Assembly: GCF_002150735.1 (NCBI RefSeq)
Contig: NZ_MUKA01000081.1
Location: 1 to 34,718 of the forward strand
Direction of reading: 5' to 3'
DNA length: 34,718 bases
Origin: Streptomyces africanus
GTDB lineage: Bacteria > Actinomycetota > Actinomycetes > Streptomycetales > Streptomycetaceae
Position 1 is the first letter of the stretch, and each line of letters starts with the position of its first letter. The notes beneath the pieces were generated by a model. That model did no database searches. It was given only the letters and a program-made list of their open reading frames with translations, and was not told where the DNA came from. Position numbers and translations under genes: made by a program. Positions 24,945-32,602 of this stretch are shown in pieces.

Positions 24945-27227
24945 GTGACACCCACCCGCGCCGTGCACCCCGTGAAGGGAGGACGGCGACGCAGCCGACG
25001 ACGCGCGGACATGCCGCTGCTGGGCGGCGTCCGTCCCCCGATCGCGCTGCTGTGCGTGCTGGTGCTGGCCCTCGCCGGCCTCACCGCCCAGGTGCTCGGC
25101 CCCGCCGGCGAGCAGGCCGTACCGCAGGCGGTGCTCTCCTCGCAGCAGCACTTCGCGGAGGACGGCGCCATCGCCCTGCGCGCCTCCATCGACGAGCGGG
25201 TCACCGACCTGAACCGCACCGCCGCCGCGCTGAACGCGGGGCCGCCGGTCAAGCCCGAGCGCGTCCTGTCCGACCTGGGGAAGACGTACCAGAAGTGGAC
25301 GGGCACCACGGTCCTGGACCTGGAGAGCGGCAAGGTGCTGGCCGCCAGAGGTGAAACGATTCCCCTCGGATGGCTGGACAAGGACGTCCTCACCGGGGAC
25401 ACGGCCCTCAAGCCCCGCATGGTGCGGCTGGAGACCGGCGACGTACGGCTGATGACCATGGCGGTCCTCGACTTCGACGACCGGCCCCAGCAGCTGCTGC
25501 TCGCCTCCAACAGCCTGTCCGTGCCGGCCATCAACCTGGGCCAGTTCCGCTCCATGGCGGTCGTCGCCACCGGCGGGGAGATCCTGGCCACGGCCGGCTT
25601 CGAGCAGTCCGAGTCGCTCAACTCCGACCAGGAGCGCAAGGAGCTGGGCTTCCTCCAGAAGCAGATGAGCGGGCTGTCCGCCCGGGCGGCACGCGAGAGT
25701 GAGCAGGACCCGGTCAGCGCCAGGGAACCGGGCTCCCACGGCTACCCCGGGGTCAGCGGGACCCTGGTGGGCGCGAGCTACAACGGCCGTGTCGCCACGG
25801 CCGGTTACGCCTCCCTCTCCTCCTCCGACCCGGAGGAGAAGAAGAGCGTCGGCGCGGGCCTCGGGCTCACCGTCGTCGCCATGCTGCCCGTGGTCCAGCA
25901 GCAGGCCGCCGGTCCGGACCGGGAGCTGTACGGGCTGCTGGCGGCCGGCGCCCTGGTGGTGCTCGGACTGCTCGCCGCGGCCGTGCTGTGGGCGACCGTG
26001 CAGCGGCCGCTGCTGCGGCTGTTCCTGGAGTCCCGCCGACTGGCCCGGGGCGACCTGACCCGCCCGGTGGACGTGCCCCGCTGGGGTGAGGCCGCCCGCA
26101 TCGGTTCCGCCCTGGAGAGGCTGCGCGCGCAGCTGGGCGGCCCGGCCGATGATCCCGGCGGCCGCCAGCGCGTCAAGGGGCGCTTCGGGGTGCGCGGGCC
26201 GCTCGCACTGACCGCCGTCCTGCTGCTGCTGTGGTGCCTGCCCGTCGGCCTCCTGCTGAACCGCACCGACGACTCCGTCAGCATCCCGGCCAGCATGGTC
26301 GCGGACCAGCGCGACCGTACCGACCTGGTCGCCGACCGGGTGCGCCGGGCGCTCAACGAGGCGCAGGCGGACCTGGTCTCCACGTCCCGGCTGATCGACC
26401 CGGCCGACGCCGACGCCGGCACGGCACTGCTGGACGAGACCCTCCGCGAGCACACCCGCTACCAGGCGCTGTACCTCCTCGACGAGAACGGCGAGATCGT
26501 CGCCCGCGCGGGCAAGGAGCCGCGCGCCGGCTTCGCCGACGGGGACGACCTGCCGCTGGTCCGGGTCGCCGGCAAGGGCGGCAAGAAGCCGGTCGTCCAG
26601 GCCGCCGCGCCCCTGCCGGACCACAAGGACATGACCCTGGTCGGCGAGGTCCGGGTCGAGTTCCTCAACTCGCTGCTGAAGCGGCCCGGGCTCGGCGAGG
26701 TCCGCGTGGTGGACGCCAAGACGGAGACCATCGCCGCCAGCGACGGCTTCCTGGCCTTCGAGAAACTGCCCCGCGACGCGCTCACCGACCTCGTCCGGGC
26801 CGGCAGCGTCCACGTCGGCGCCGGTCCCGTCGAGAACGGCCTGCTGATCCGCGAGGGACGCGGGACCACGGTCGCCGCGGCCGACGTCGGCTGGACGGTG
26901 GTCAGCTGGCAGAACGCCAAGGACTTCCAGATCACCCCGTACGAACGCGAGGACCGCAGCGTCCTGGCCGGACTGCTCGGGCTGGCCCTGATCGTCGTCT
27001 GCCTCGGCTGGGTGTACCTGGTCGTGGCCCGGCCGATGCGGGCCCTGGCGGCCAGTGTGGAGAAGCTGGCCGACGGCGACCTCAAGTCCGTGCACTACCC
27101 CCGCTACCAGGACGAGGTCGGCGCCGTCGTACGCAGCCTCGAACTGCTGCGCCAGCAACTCCAGGCCCGTAAGCAGACCCAGGCACGCCGGCTCGCGGAG
27201 CCGGAAGCCGGCGTTCGGGGAAGGTGA
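24945..27227 (+). CDS. Membrane protein with two tandem sensor-TM-HAMP modules, no output domain
   Basis: 760 residues from GTG 24945 (AGGAG at 24933-24937). A basic cytosolic start is followed by TM1 (about 32-52), a large extracytoplasmic region, TM2 (329-352) and a HAMP-like segment (LESRRLARGDLTRPVDVPRWGE). The plan then repeats: TM3 (418-436), a second Cache-like external domain (VADQRDRTDLVADRVRRALN; LYLLDENGEIVARAG), TM4 (673-694) and HAMP2 (VEKLADGDLKSVHYPRYQDE). It ends soon after, with no kinase, cyclase or chemotaxis domain. It lies between pgsA and pgsB (7 bp to pgsB), so it may sense the polymer or envelope and control the ligase by direct contact, or be a structural export component. 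Both are inferences. Confidence 0.85.
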   Translation: MTPTRAVHPVKGGRRRSRRRADMPLLGGVRPPIALLCVLVLALAGLTAQVLGPAGEQAVPQAVLSSQQHFAEDGAIALRASIDERVTDLNRTAAALNAGPPVKPERVLSDLGKTYQKWTGTTVLDLESGKVLAARGETIPLGWLDKDVLTGDTALKPRMVRLETGDVRLMTMAVLDFDDRPQQLLLASNSLSVPAINLGQFRSMAVVATGGEILATAGFEQSESLNSDQERKELGFLQKQMSGLSARAARESEQDPVSAREPGSHGYPGVSGTLVGASYNGRVATAGYASLSSSDPEEKKSVGAGLGLTVVAMLPVVQQQAAGPDRELYGLLAAGALVVLGLLAAAVLWATVQRPLLRLFLESRRLARGDLTRPVDVPRWGEAARIGSALERLRAQLGGPADDPGGRQRVKGRFGVRGPLALTAVLLLLWCLPVGLLLNRTDDSVSIPASMVADQRDRTDLVADRVRRALNEAQADLVSTSRLIDPADADAGTALLDETLREHTRYQALYLLDENGEIVARAGKEPRAGFADGDDLPLVRVAGKGGKKPVVQAAAPLPDHKDMTLVGEVRVEFLNSLLKRPGLGEVRVVDAKTETIAASDGFLAFEKLPRDALTDLVRAGSVHVGAGPVENGLLIREGRGTTVAAADVGWTVVSWQNAKDFQITPYEREDRSVLAGLLGLALIVVCLGWVYLVVARPMRALAASVEKLADGDLKSVHYPRYQDEVGAVVRSLELLRQQLQARKQTQARRLAEPEAGVRGR

Positions 27228-27234
27228 CCCAGCC

Positions 27235-28725
27235 GTGCTCTATCTGTACTTCGTCCTGCTCACCGGCAGCGTGCTGCTGCTGGTGGCGGGCATCGTGGAA
27301 CAGCGCCGGCACTACGCCGGCCTGCACAGCATCCCGTCGCGCGTGCTCGTGAACGGCATCCGCGGCAAGTCCTCCATCACCCGGCTGTGCGCCGGGGCGC
27401 TGCGCGGCGGCGACCTGGTCACCGTGGCGAAGACCACGGGCACGGCGGCCCGGTTCATCCACCCCGACGCCACCGAGGAGCCGGTCTACCGCAAGTTCGG
27501 CATCGCCAACGTGGTGGAGCAGATCGGCATCGTGCGCCGGGCCGCCACCTACCGGCCCGACGCCCTCGTCATCGAGTGCATGGCCGTCATGCCGGCCCTG
27601 CAGGAGGTGAACCAGAGCAAGCTGATCCGCTCCACGATCGGCGTGCTGTGCAACGTCCGCGAGGACCACCTCGCCGAGATGGGGCCCACCCTCGACGACG
27701 TGGCGCGGTCGCTGTGCCGCTCCATGCCGGAGGACGGCATCTGCGTCACCGCCGAGAAGGAGCGCTTCCACATCCTCCAGGAGGAGGCCGACGCCAGGAA
27801 CTGCCAGTTGATCTACGCCGACCCGGAGACCGTCACCGACGAGGAGCTGCGCGGCTTCAGCTGGTTCACCTTCAAGGAGAACGTCGCGATCGCCCTCGTC
27901 GTGGCCGAACTGCTCGGCGTGGAACGGCGGGTCGCCCTGCAGGGCATGTACGACGCCCCGCCGGACCCCGGCGTGCTGTCCGTCGAGCGCTACGCGACGC
28001 CCGAGGGCAAGCGGCTCGCCTTCGCCAACGTCTTCGCGGCCAACGACCCCGAGTCGACGCTGATGAACATCAACCAGCTGCTCGACCTGGGAGCCATCCA
28101 CCGGCCGCTGAACGTCGTGATCAACTGCCGCCCCGACCGCGTCGAGCGCAACGGGCAGATGGGCGAGATCATCCCCGACCTCCAGCCGGACCACGTCTTC
28201 GTCATCGGGCACCCCGCCAAGAGCGCGATCGACGCCATCCCCGCCGAATGGCGCGACCGCGCGGTCGACCTCGGCGGCGAACGGCGCTCGGCCGAGGAGT
28301 TCATGCCCGCCCTGCTGGGGCGCCTCGCCGCCGACTCCTCCCTGGTCGCCATCGGCAACATCCACGGCCAGGGCGAGGAGCTGCTGGAGTACCTGGCCGA
28401 ACTCCCGGCGGACGAGTCCGCGCCCGCCGACACCGACGCGCCCTCGGCCACGGCCGCACCGGCCCAGCCGGCGCGCCTGGACCCCTACGCCTCGTACCCC
28501 ATGGCCTATGAGGAGCGCTACCAGGCCTCCCAGACCCAGGAGATCCCGGTGGTCCGCATCCCCGTCCAGCCGTCGGGGCCGTACGCCGACGCCGGGTACG
28601 ACGGCCCCGGTCCCTACCAGCAGGGGCCGTACGCCGCTCCGGCCCAGCAGACCTGGCAGCAGTACACCGACGAGTCCTACGGGTACGCCCCGGCCGACGA
28701 CAGGGGGCAGCCTCCCCGTTCCTGA
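27235..28725 (+). CDS. pgsB: PgsB/CapB-type poly-gamma-glutamate synthase (ligase subunit) with C-terminal tail
   Basis: 496 residues from GTG 27235. One N-terminal membrane segment is followed by the Mur-ligase-like core: NGIRGKSSITRL (ATP loop, residues 40-51), KTTGTAARFIHPD, IECMAVMPALQEVNQ, REDHLAEMGPTLDDVA, FAANDPESTLMNI, INCRPDRVERNGQMG and GNIHGQGEELLEYL. These correspond closely, from memory, to Bacillus PgsB, which adds Glu by gamma-amide bonds using ATP. The core ends near residue 394, matching Bacillus PgsB (393). A further 102-residue Tyr/Pro/Gln-rich tail is unusual. The polymer made here could be PGA or a related gamma-linked chain. An upstream in-frame start lies inside the previous gene and is rejected. 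Confidence 0.94.
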   Translation: MLYLYFVLLTGSVLLLVAGIVEQRRHYAGLHSIPSRVLVNGIRGKSSITRLCAGALRGGDLVTVAKTTGTAARFIHPDATEEPVYRKFGIANVVEQIGIVRRAATYRPDALVIECMAVMPALQEVNQSKLIRSTIGVLCNVREDHLAEMGPTLDDVARSLCRSMPEDGICVTAEKERFHILQEEADARNCQLIYADPETVTDEELRGFSWFTFKENVAIALVVAELLGVERRVALQGMYDAPPDPGVLSVERYATPEGKRLAFANVFAANDPESTLMNINQLLDLGAIHRPLNVVINCRPDRVERNGQMGEIIPDLQPDHVFVIGHPAKSAIDAIPAEWRDRAVDLGGERRSAEEFMPALLGRLAADSSLVAIGNIHGQGEELLEYLAELPADESAPADTDAPSATAAPAQPARLDPYASYPMAYEERYQASQTQEIPVVRIPVQPSGPYADAGYDGPGPYQQGPYAAPAQQTWQQYTDESYGYAPADDRGQPPRS

Positions 28726-28797
28726 CGTCCACGGGCGGGACCCCACGCCTCACGCCCACCGCTCGCCCCGCACCCGCACCCGTGCCCGGAGACCTCG

Positions 28798-29280
28798 TTG
28801 ACCACCGCCGCCCTGACCCCCGAGATGGCCGCCCTCGGCATCGCCATCGGCCTGTTCTTCTCGTTGCTGTGCTACCTGACCACCAACCTGTCGCCCGGCG
28901 GCATGATCACGCCCGGCTGGCTCGCCCTGACCCTCATCGAGGACCTCCAGCGGGCGGCCATGGTCGTCGGCGTCACCGCCCTCACCTACGCGGGCACCAA
29001 GGTCATGCAGCGGCTCGTGATCCTCTACGGCAAGCGGCTGTTCGCCGCGGTGGTCCTGCTGGGCGTGCTGCTCCAGGCCACCGTGATGATCGTGCTGTCG
29101 ATCGAGTTCCCGCTGCTCTACGGCAACCAGACCCTCGGCTTCATCGTGCCCGGCCTGATCGCGTACCAGATGGTCCGCCAGCCCAAGGGGGCGACGCTGC
29201 TGGCGACCGGCACCGTCTCGCTCATGGCCTACATCGTCGTCGCCGCCGGACTGCTGCTCGGCATCATGCCCACCGTCTGA
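28798..29280 (+). CDS. pgsC: PgsC/CapC-type poly-gamma-glutamate synthase membrane subunit
   Basis: 160 residues with about four or five membrane segments. Family-like blocks are SPGGMITPGWLALTL, RLVILYGKRLFAAVVLLGVL and LGFIVPGLIAYQMVRQ, which align well by eye with Bacillus PgsC (149 residues). PgsC forms the membrane part of the PgsBCA synthase. The start is TTG 28798, with GGAG six bases upstream; no ATG or GTG fits. It is 72 bp after pgsB and 39 bp before the NlpC/P60 gene. No PgsE-like small protein is visible. Confidence 0.92.
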   Translation: MTTAALTPEMAALGIAIGLFFSLLCYLTTNLSPGGMITPGWLALTLIEDLQRAAMVVGVTALTYAGTKVMQRLVILYGKRLFAAVVLLGVLLQATVMIVLSIEFPLLYGNQTLGFIVPGLIAYQMVRQPKGATLLATGTVSLMAYIVVAAGLLLGIMPTV

Positions 29281-29319
29281 GACCGGCGTCCCGGCGACCG
29301 ACCACCCAGGAGAGAACAC

Positions 29320-30405
29320 ATGGCAGGGAAGAAGAAATCGCGGCCGGTCCTCTCCGGCCTCGTGGTGCTGGGGCTCGTCGTGACCTCCGGCTACCTCACC
29401 GTGGAGCTGCGCAAGCAGGAGGACAAGGGCGTCCCGGAGATCACGAACGTCGGCGTGCTGGACGGCTCGGACCGGGCCGGCGGCGCGGCGAAGACCCGCG
29501 ACAAGGGCGGGGAGAGCTGGTCCCGGCTGGAGAACCCCGCCCGCTCCGTGCTGCGCGGGTCCGACGGCCAGGTCAAGGCGGTGTTCACCGACGGGGCGCG
29601 CACCGCGACCCTGACCGGACCGGCCCGCACCTTCACCGAGCCCTCCTCGACGAGCTCCAAGGTCTCCACGACGGACTGGGTCCGCCTCATGCCCGAGCCC
29701 TGGAAGAAGGGCGCCGACAAGGAGAAGTGGTTCAAGGACTGGTACGCCGAGTACGAGTCCAAAAAGGAGGACGACCTCCTGGCCATCGCCTTCCAGTACG
29801 TCGCCGGCGCCAAGCAGAAGAAGGACGAGCAGGGCACCGTCTACGCCGGTGACGCCAACTTCGGGCCCCTCAACACGACCGGGGCGGAGGGCGGCGACCT
29901 GCGTCTGGAGCAGTCCGACTTCTACGACTACCTCGGCGTCCCGTACCCCTTCCGGGACGGCGTGATCGGGCAGCCGGAGACCGCGCGCGCCCGGTCGGTC
30001 GACTGCTCGGGATACATGCGGATGGTGTTCGGCTACCGCGCCCGCTACCCGCTGATGTCCTCGGACGACTCGGGCGACGGCCTGCCGCGCACCGCCAACG
30101 GCATGGCCCGCTCCAAGGAGGGTGCCGACATCCTGCCGCTCACGGGCATCTCGCCCAAGGACCGGCCCACCGGCATCGACCAGCTCCAGCCCGGGGACCT
30201 CGTCTTCTTCAAGCTCGACACCCGGACCAAGCAGCGCCTGGACCACGTCGGCATGGTGCTCGGCTACGACACCGAGGGCCACCTGCTCTTCGTCTCCAGC
30301 CGCGAGGAGGTCAACGGACCGACCATCGGCGATGTCGGCGGAGTGTCCCGGCTGGACGGCAACGGCTACTACGCCAAGACGCTGCGCAGCGCGAAGCGGC
30401 TGTGA
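29320..30405 (+). CDS. Membrane-anchored or secreted NlpC/P60 hydrolase of the PGA-like operon
   Basis: 361 residues. A basic start and one hydrophobic segment (10-27) indicate export or anchoring. An uncharacterised region of about 200 residues precedes the C-terminal NlpC/P60 domain: Cys229 in VDCSGYMRMVF, QLQPGDLVFF, and His309 in DHVGMVLG. The third catalytic position, usually His in a FVHAS-type motif, appears to be Ser326 in FVSSRE by eye alignment. NlpC/P60 enzymes cleave gamma-D-Glu bonds in peptidoglycan, and in Bacillus one (PgdS) cleaves PGA itself. Its operon position therefore suggests release or trimming of the polymer, or opening of the wall for export. GGAGAG precedes ATG 29320. 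Confidence 0.9.
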   Translation: MAGKKKSRPVLSGLVVLGLVVTSGYLTVELRKQEDKGVPEITNVGVLDGSDRAGGAAKTRDKGGESWSRLENPARSVLRGSDGQVKAVFTDGARTATLTGPARTFTEPSSTSSKVSTTDWVRLMPEPWKKGADKEKWFKDWYAEYESKKEDDLLAIAFQYVAGAKQKKDEQGTVYAGDANFGPLNTTGAEGGDLRLEQSDFYDYLGVPYPFRDGVIGQPETARARSVDCSGYMRMVFGYRARYPLMSSDDSGDGLPRTANGMARSKEGADILPLTGISPKDRPTGIDQLQPGDLVFFKLDTRTKQRLDHVGMVLGYDTEGHLLFVSSREEVNGPTIGDVGGVSRLDGNGYYAKTLRSAKRL

Positions 30406-30428
30406 CCGGGCGCGCGGCGGCCGGTCAC
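30402..30428. terminator. Bidirectional hairpin containing both convergent stop codons
   Basis: GTGACCGG (30402-30409) and CCGGTCAC (30421-30428) form a perfect 8-bp stem. The plus-strand stop TGA (30403-30405) and the minus-strand stop (30425-30427) lie in opposite arms. It probably ends transcription from both sides, although there is no T-run. Confidence 0.5.
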
Positions 30429-31300
30429 CCGTCGGCCGCCGCCGACGCCTGCGCCTGGCCGCGGCGGTGGATCTGCCGGAACGTGAACAGCTGGAGGTTG
30501 TCGCCCGTGGCGAACACCTCGGTGTCCTTCGTCGTCACGTCCTTGCCGCTGGTGAAGCCGGCGTTGGTGAAGTAGGCGTAGCGGCCGTAGGAGTTGCTGG
30601 TCGTACGGCAGAACCCGGATTCGCAGAAGGGCTTCACGCCGCCGCCCGAGAGCGACTTGACGAAGCTCTTCTTGTTGGTCTGGCCCTTGGCCTTGGCGGC
30701 CTGCGCCTCGGTGTCGAAGACCGCCACGCCGACCGTCACGGCTATGCCGTCCGCGGAGTAGGTGACGCGTATCAGGCGCGTGCAGTCGTTCGCCGCGAGG
30801 ATCTTCGGGAGCGTGCCGCCCGACGCCGAGGCGCAGTTCTTCGTGTCGGCCGTGGGGCCCTTCTTGTACGTCGTCTCGCCCATGGTCAGCTGCGTGCCGG
30901 GGAAGAGGGTGTCCGGGCCGAGCGGAGCCGTGTCCTTCTTCGCGCTGGCGATGAAGTCCTTCGGGTCCAGCGGGGGCGGGGCGCTGGTCGGGGCGAACGA
31001 CGGGGCCGAGGCGGACTCGCTCGGGATGTCGGCCGAGGGCACCTGGGAGGTCGGGCTGCCCGCCTGGCTGCTGTCGCCGCCCGCGGAGACCACGGCCACG
31101 GCGACGGCGGCGCCGATCGCGACGGTGGCGAGCGCGCCGCCGCCGACCAGGAACAGCCGGCGTCGCCTGTTACGGGCCTCGGACGCCTCGGCGAGCGCGG
31201 CCCAGTCCGGAGACTGGCCGCCCCCGCTGTTCCAGGGCTGCTGCGACTGCGGTTTCCAGGGATCCCACTGGGACTGAGGTCCCCCCTGCCCAAAGCTCAT
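30425..31300 (-). CDS. Membrane-anchored extracytoplasmic protein with four cysteines (unknown function)
   Basis: 291 residues. A Gln/Pro/Trp/Gly-rich cytosolic segment (1-48) is followed by RNRRRR and one membrane segment (49-71), then a Ser/Pro/Ala-rich linker (75-110) and an external domain with Cys156, Cys173, Cys226 and Cys231 that could form two disulfides (NCASAS, NDCTRL, CESGFC). I do not recognise the domain. ATG 31300 is preferred; TAAGAT (31308-31313 on this strand) ends seven bases before it, so a leaderless transcript is possible. An ATG at 31309 is the alternative start. The gene converges on the PGA-like operon but nothing else links it to that pathway. Confidence 0.85.
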   Translation of the reverse strand: MSFGQGGPQSQWDPWKPQSQQPWNSGGGQSPDWAALAEASEARNRRRRLFLVGGGALATVAIGAAVAVAVVSAGGDSSQAGSPTSQVPSADIPSESASAPSFAPTSAPPPLDPKDFIASAKKDTAPLGPDTLFPGTQLTMGETTYKKGPTADTKNCASASGGTLPKILAANDCTRLIRVTYSADGIAVTVGVAVFDTEAQAAKAKGQTNKKSFVKSLSGGGVKPFCESGFCRTTSNSYGRYAYFTNAGFTSGKDVTTKDTEVFATGDNLQLFTFRQIHRRGQAQASAAADG

Positions 31301-31360
31301 GGGGCGCATCTTAGACGGGACATGGGGCGTGCTGGTCCGCCTGGACGGGCCCCGGAGCAC

Positions 31361-31565
31361 CTAGGGGGCTTCTGATGGATCTCCGCGGCGTCGCGACGCC
31401 CGGCACGCACTCTCGCCGCACCGGACGAAAGGCCTAGTAGCTCCTCCCCCACGCTCGGCTTCGCTCGCGCGGGGGGACCCCCATCGAGGCCTCCCGCCCG
31501 GCGCACCGAGAGCACGCACCGACCGCCGCTCCTTCTTCCACGGAGATCCATCAGAAGCCCCCTAG
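31361..31565. repeat. 205-bp long palindrome, MITE-like, with nested Streptomyces-type hairpin
   Basis: The 25 bp at 31361-31385 are repeated in perfect inverted form at 31541-31565; both ends finish in CTAG, which could be a target duplication. Further in, 31402-31435 and 31487-31520 pair again: 24 of 34 are Watson-Crick pairs, and 9 of the other 10 become G-U pairs if the minus strand is RNA. The 51-bp tip (31436-31486) holds a hairpin of CCCCC(A)CGC with GCG(C)GGGGG, of a type I recall as common between Streptomyces genes. No transposase is present. Confidence 0.8.
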
Positions 31566-31575
31566 CATTCCTCCC

Positions 31576-31899
31576 ATGCGGACGGGCAAAGGCGACATCT
31601 GCGGGTGGTTGGGGCGACTGTTGCCGACCGGTGTGCTGCTGGTGTGCCTGTGGTCCTGGCCGTCGGCCGCGGCCGCGATCGGGGTGTGGCCGTCGGTCGC
31701 GGCCGGAGTGCTGCGGGTGCTGCGTCGGCCGCGCCGCGGCGGCTGTCTGCCGCGCCGGTGCGCCGGGGCGCTCGCCGATGTGCTGTTGTCGTCGGTGTTT
31801 CCCTATGTGCCACCGGTGCGGCCGGTGCGGCGCCGGACGCTGCGGAGGGCCGTGACCCTCTGTGCCGGCCTGTTCTTCTCCGTAGCCGACCGGCGGTGA
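31576..31899 (+). CDS. Small hypothetical membrane protein
   Basis: 107 residues from ATG 31576, just 10 bp past the right end of the long palindrome. It has a hydrophobic Leu/Val/Ala/Trp segment (about 14-47), an Arg-rich middle (RVLRRPRRGGCLPRRC) and a second hydrophobic stretch near the C-terminus. Third-position GC is high, in keeping with a real gene, but no ribosome-binding site is seen and an overlapping minus-strand frame exists. I do not recognise a family. It lies upstream of, and reads into, the rplM promoter. Confidence 0.4.
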   Translation: MRTGKGDICGWLGRLLPTGVLLVCLWSWPSAAAAIGVWPSVAAGVLRVLRRPRRGGCLPRRCAGALADVLLSSVFPYVPPVRPVRRRTLRRAVTLCAGLFFSVADRR

Positions 31900-31911
31900 T
31901 GATCCCGCGTT

Positions 31912-31940
31912 TTGACCCGTGTGGTGAGCCCCGGTATTCT
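31912..31940 (+). promoter_or_regulatory. Predicted sigma-HrdB-type promoter of rplM-rpsI
   Basis: TTGACC (31912-31917) and TATTCT (31935-31940) are 17 bp apart, a near-ideal vegetative promoter. Both boxes are identical to those before rpsJ (4643-4670). Transcription would start about 31947, leaving a ~170-nt leader that includes GGCCC/GGGCC and other GC-rich pairing before rplM. Confidence 0.75.
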
Positions 31941-32116
31941 GCTCTTTCGTTGTGTATTGGCTTGCTCATTCTCACGGGACGGGCCCTTACACCGGTCCAC
32001 CGGGCCGATGACCAGCGACCAGCACGCGGTTTGCGTCACCGCTGTGCGGTCAAGGCTGTCGTGATCGTTTCGGTGACCTGTTATGGACCATTCACTCGAA
32101 GCGAAGGCTACGAACC

Positions 32117-32560
32117 GTGCGTACGTACAGCCCCAAGCCCGGCGATGTGACGCGCCAGTGGCACGTCATCGACGCTCAGGACGTTGTCCTGGGTCGTCTC
32201 GCCACCACCGCAGCGACCCTCCTCCGGGGCAAGCACAAGCCGATCTACGCGCCCCACGTCGACGCTGGTGACTTCGTCATCATCATCAACGCGGACAAGG
32301 TGCACCTGTCCGGCAACAAGCGGACCCAGAAGATGGCGTACCGCCACTCCGGCTACCCGGGTGGTCTGCGCTCCGTCCGCTACGACGAGCTGCTCGACAA
32401 GAACCCCGAGAAGGCCATCGAGAAGGCCGTCAAGGGCATGCTCCCCAAGAACACTCTGGGCCGTCAGATGCTCTCGAAGCTGAAGGTCTACAAGGGTGAC
32501 CAGCACCCGCACGGCGCGCAGCAGCCGCAGCCGTACGAGATCACCCAGGTCGCGCAGTAA
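32117..32560 (+). CDS. rplM: 50S ribosomal protein L13
   Basis: 147 residues, starting [20 protein letters not shown] at GTG 32117, with GAAGG nine bases upstream. L13 signatures are [20 protein letters not shown] and [21 protein letters not shown]13 is an early 50S assembly protein; in several bacteria it regulates its own operon through the leader. rpsI follows after 42 bp, the universal rplM-rpsI pairing. Confidence 0.98.
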   Translation: MRTYSPKPGDVTRQWHVIDAQDVVLGRLATTAATLLRGKHKPIYAPHVDAGDFVIIINADKVHLSGNKRTQKMAYRHSGYPGGLRSVRYDELLDKNPEKAIEKAVKGMLPKNTLGRQMLSKLKVYKGDQHPHGAQQPQPYEITQVAQ

Positions 32561-32602
32561 GTCCGGCCACCCCCTAAGACTGAAGAGAATCTGAGGAGAA
32601 TC

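Noticed and set aside
24918..27158. 746-codon open frame antisense to the double-HAMP gene, and a 554-codon one antisense to pgsB
   Set aside because: The plus-strand genes have clear membrane or catalytic motifs; the minus frames are GC-bias shadows.
27055..27234. Longer N-terminus for PgsB starting inside the HAMP gene
   Set aside because: Homology to PgsB begins with the membrane segment at GTG 27235; the extra residues are an out-of-frame reading of the upstream gene.
31562..31975. Minus-strand 137-codon frame overlapping the small membrane protein gene
   Set aside because: It crosses the rplM promoter boxes and is Arg/Pro/Thr/Ala low-complexity; the plus-strand frame is more protein-like, though also uncertain.
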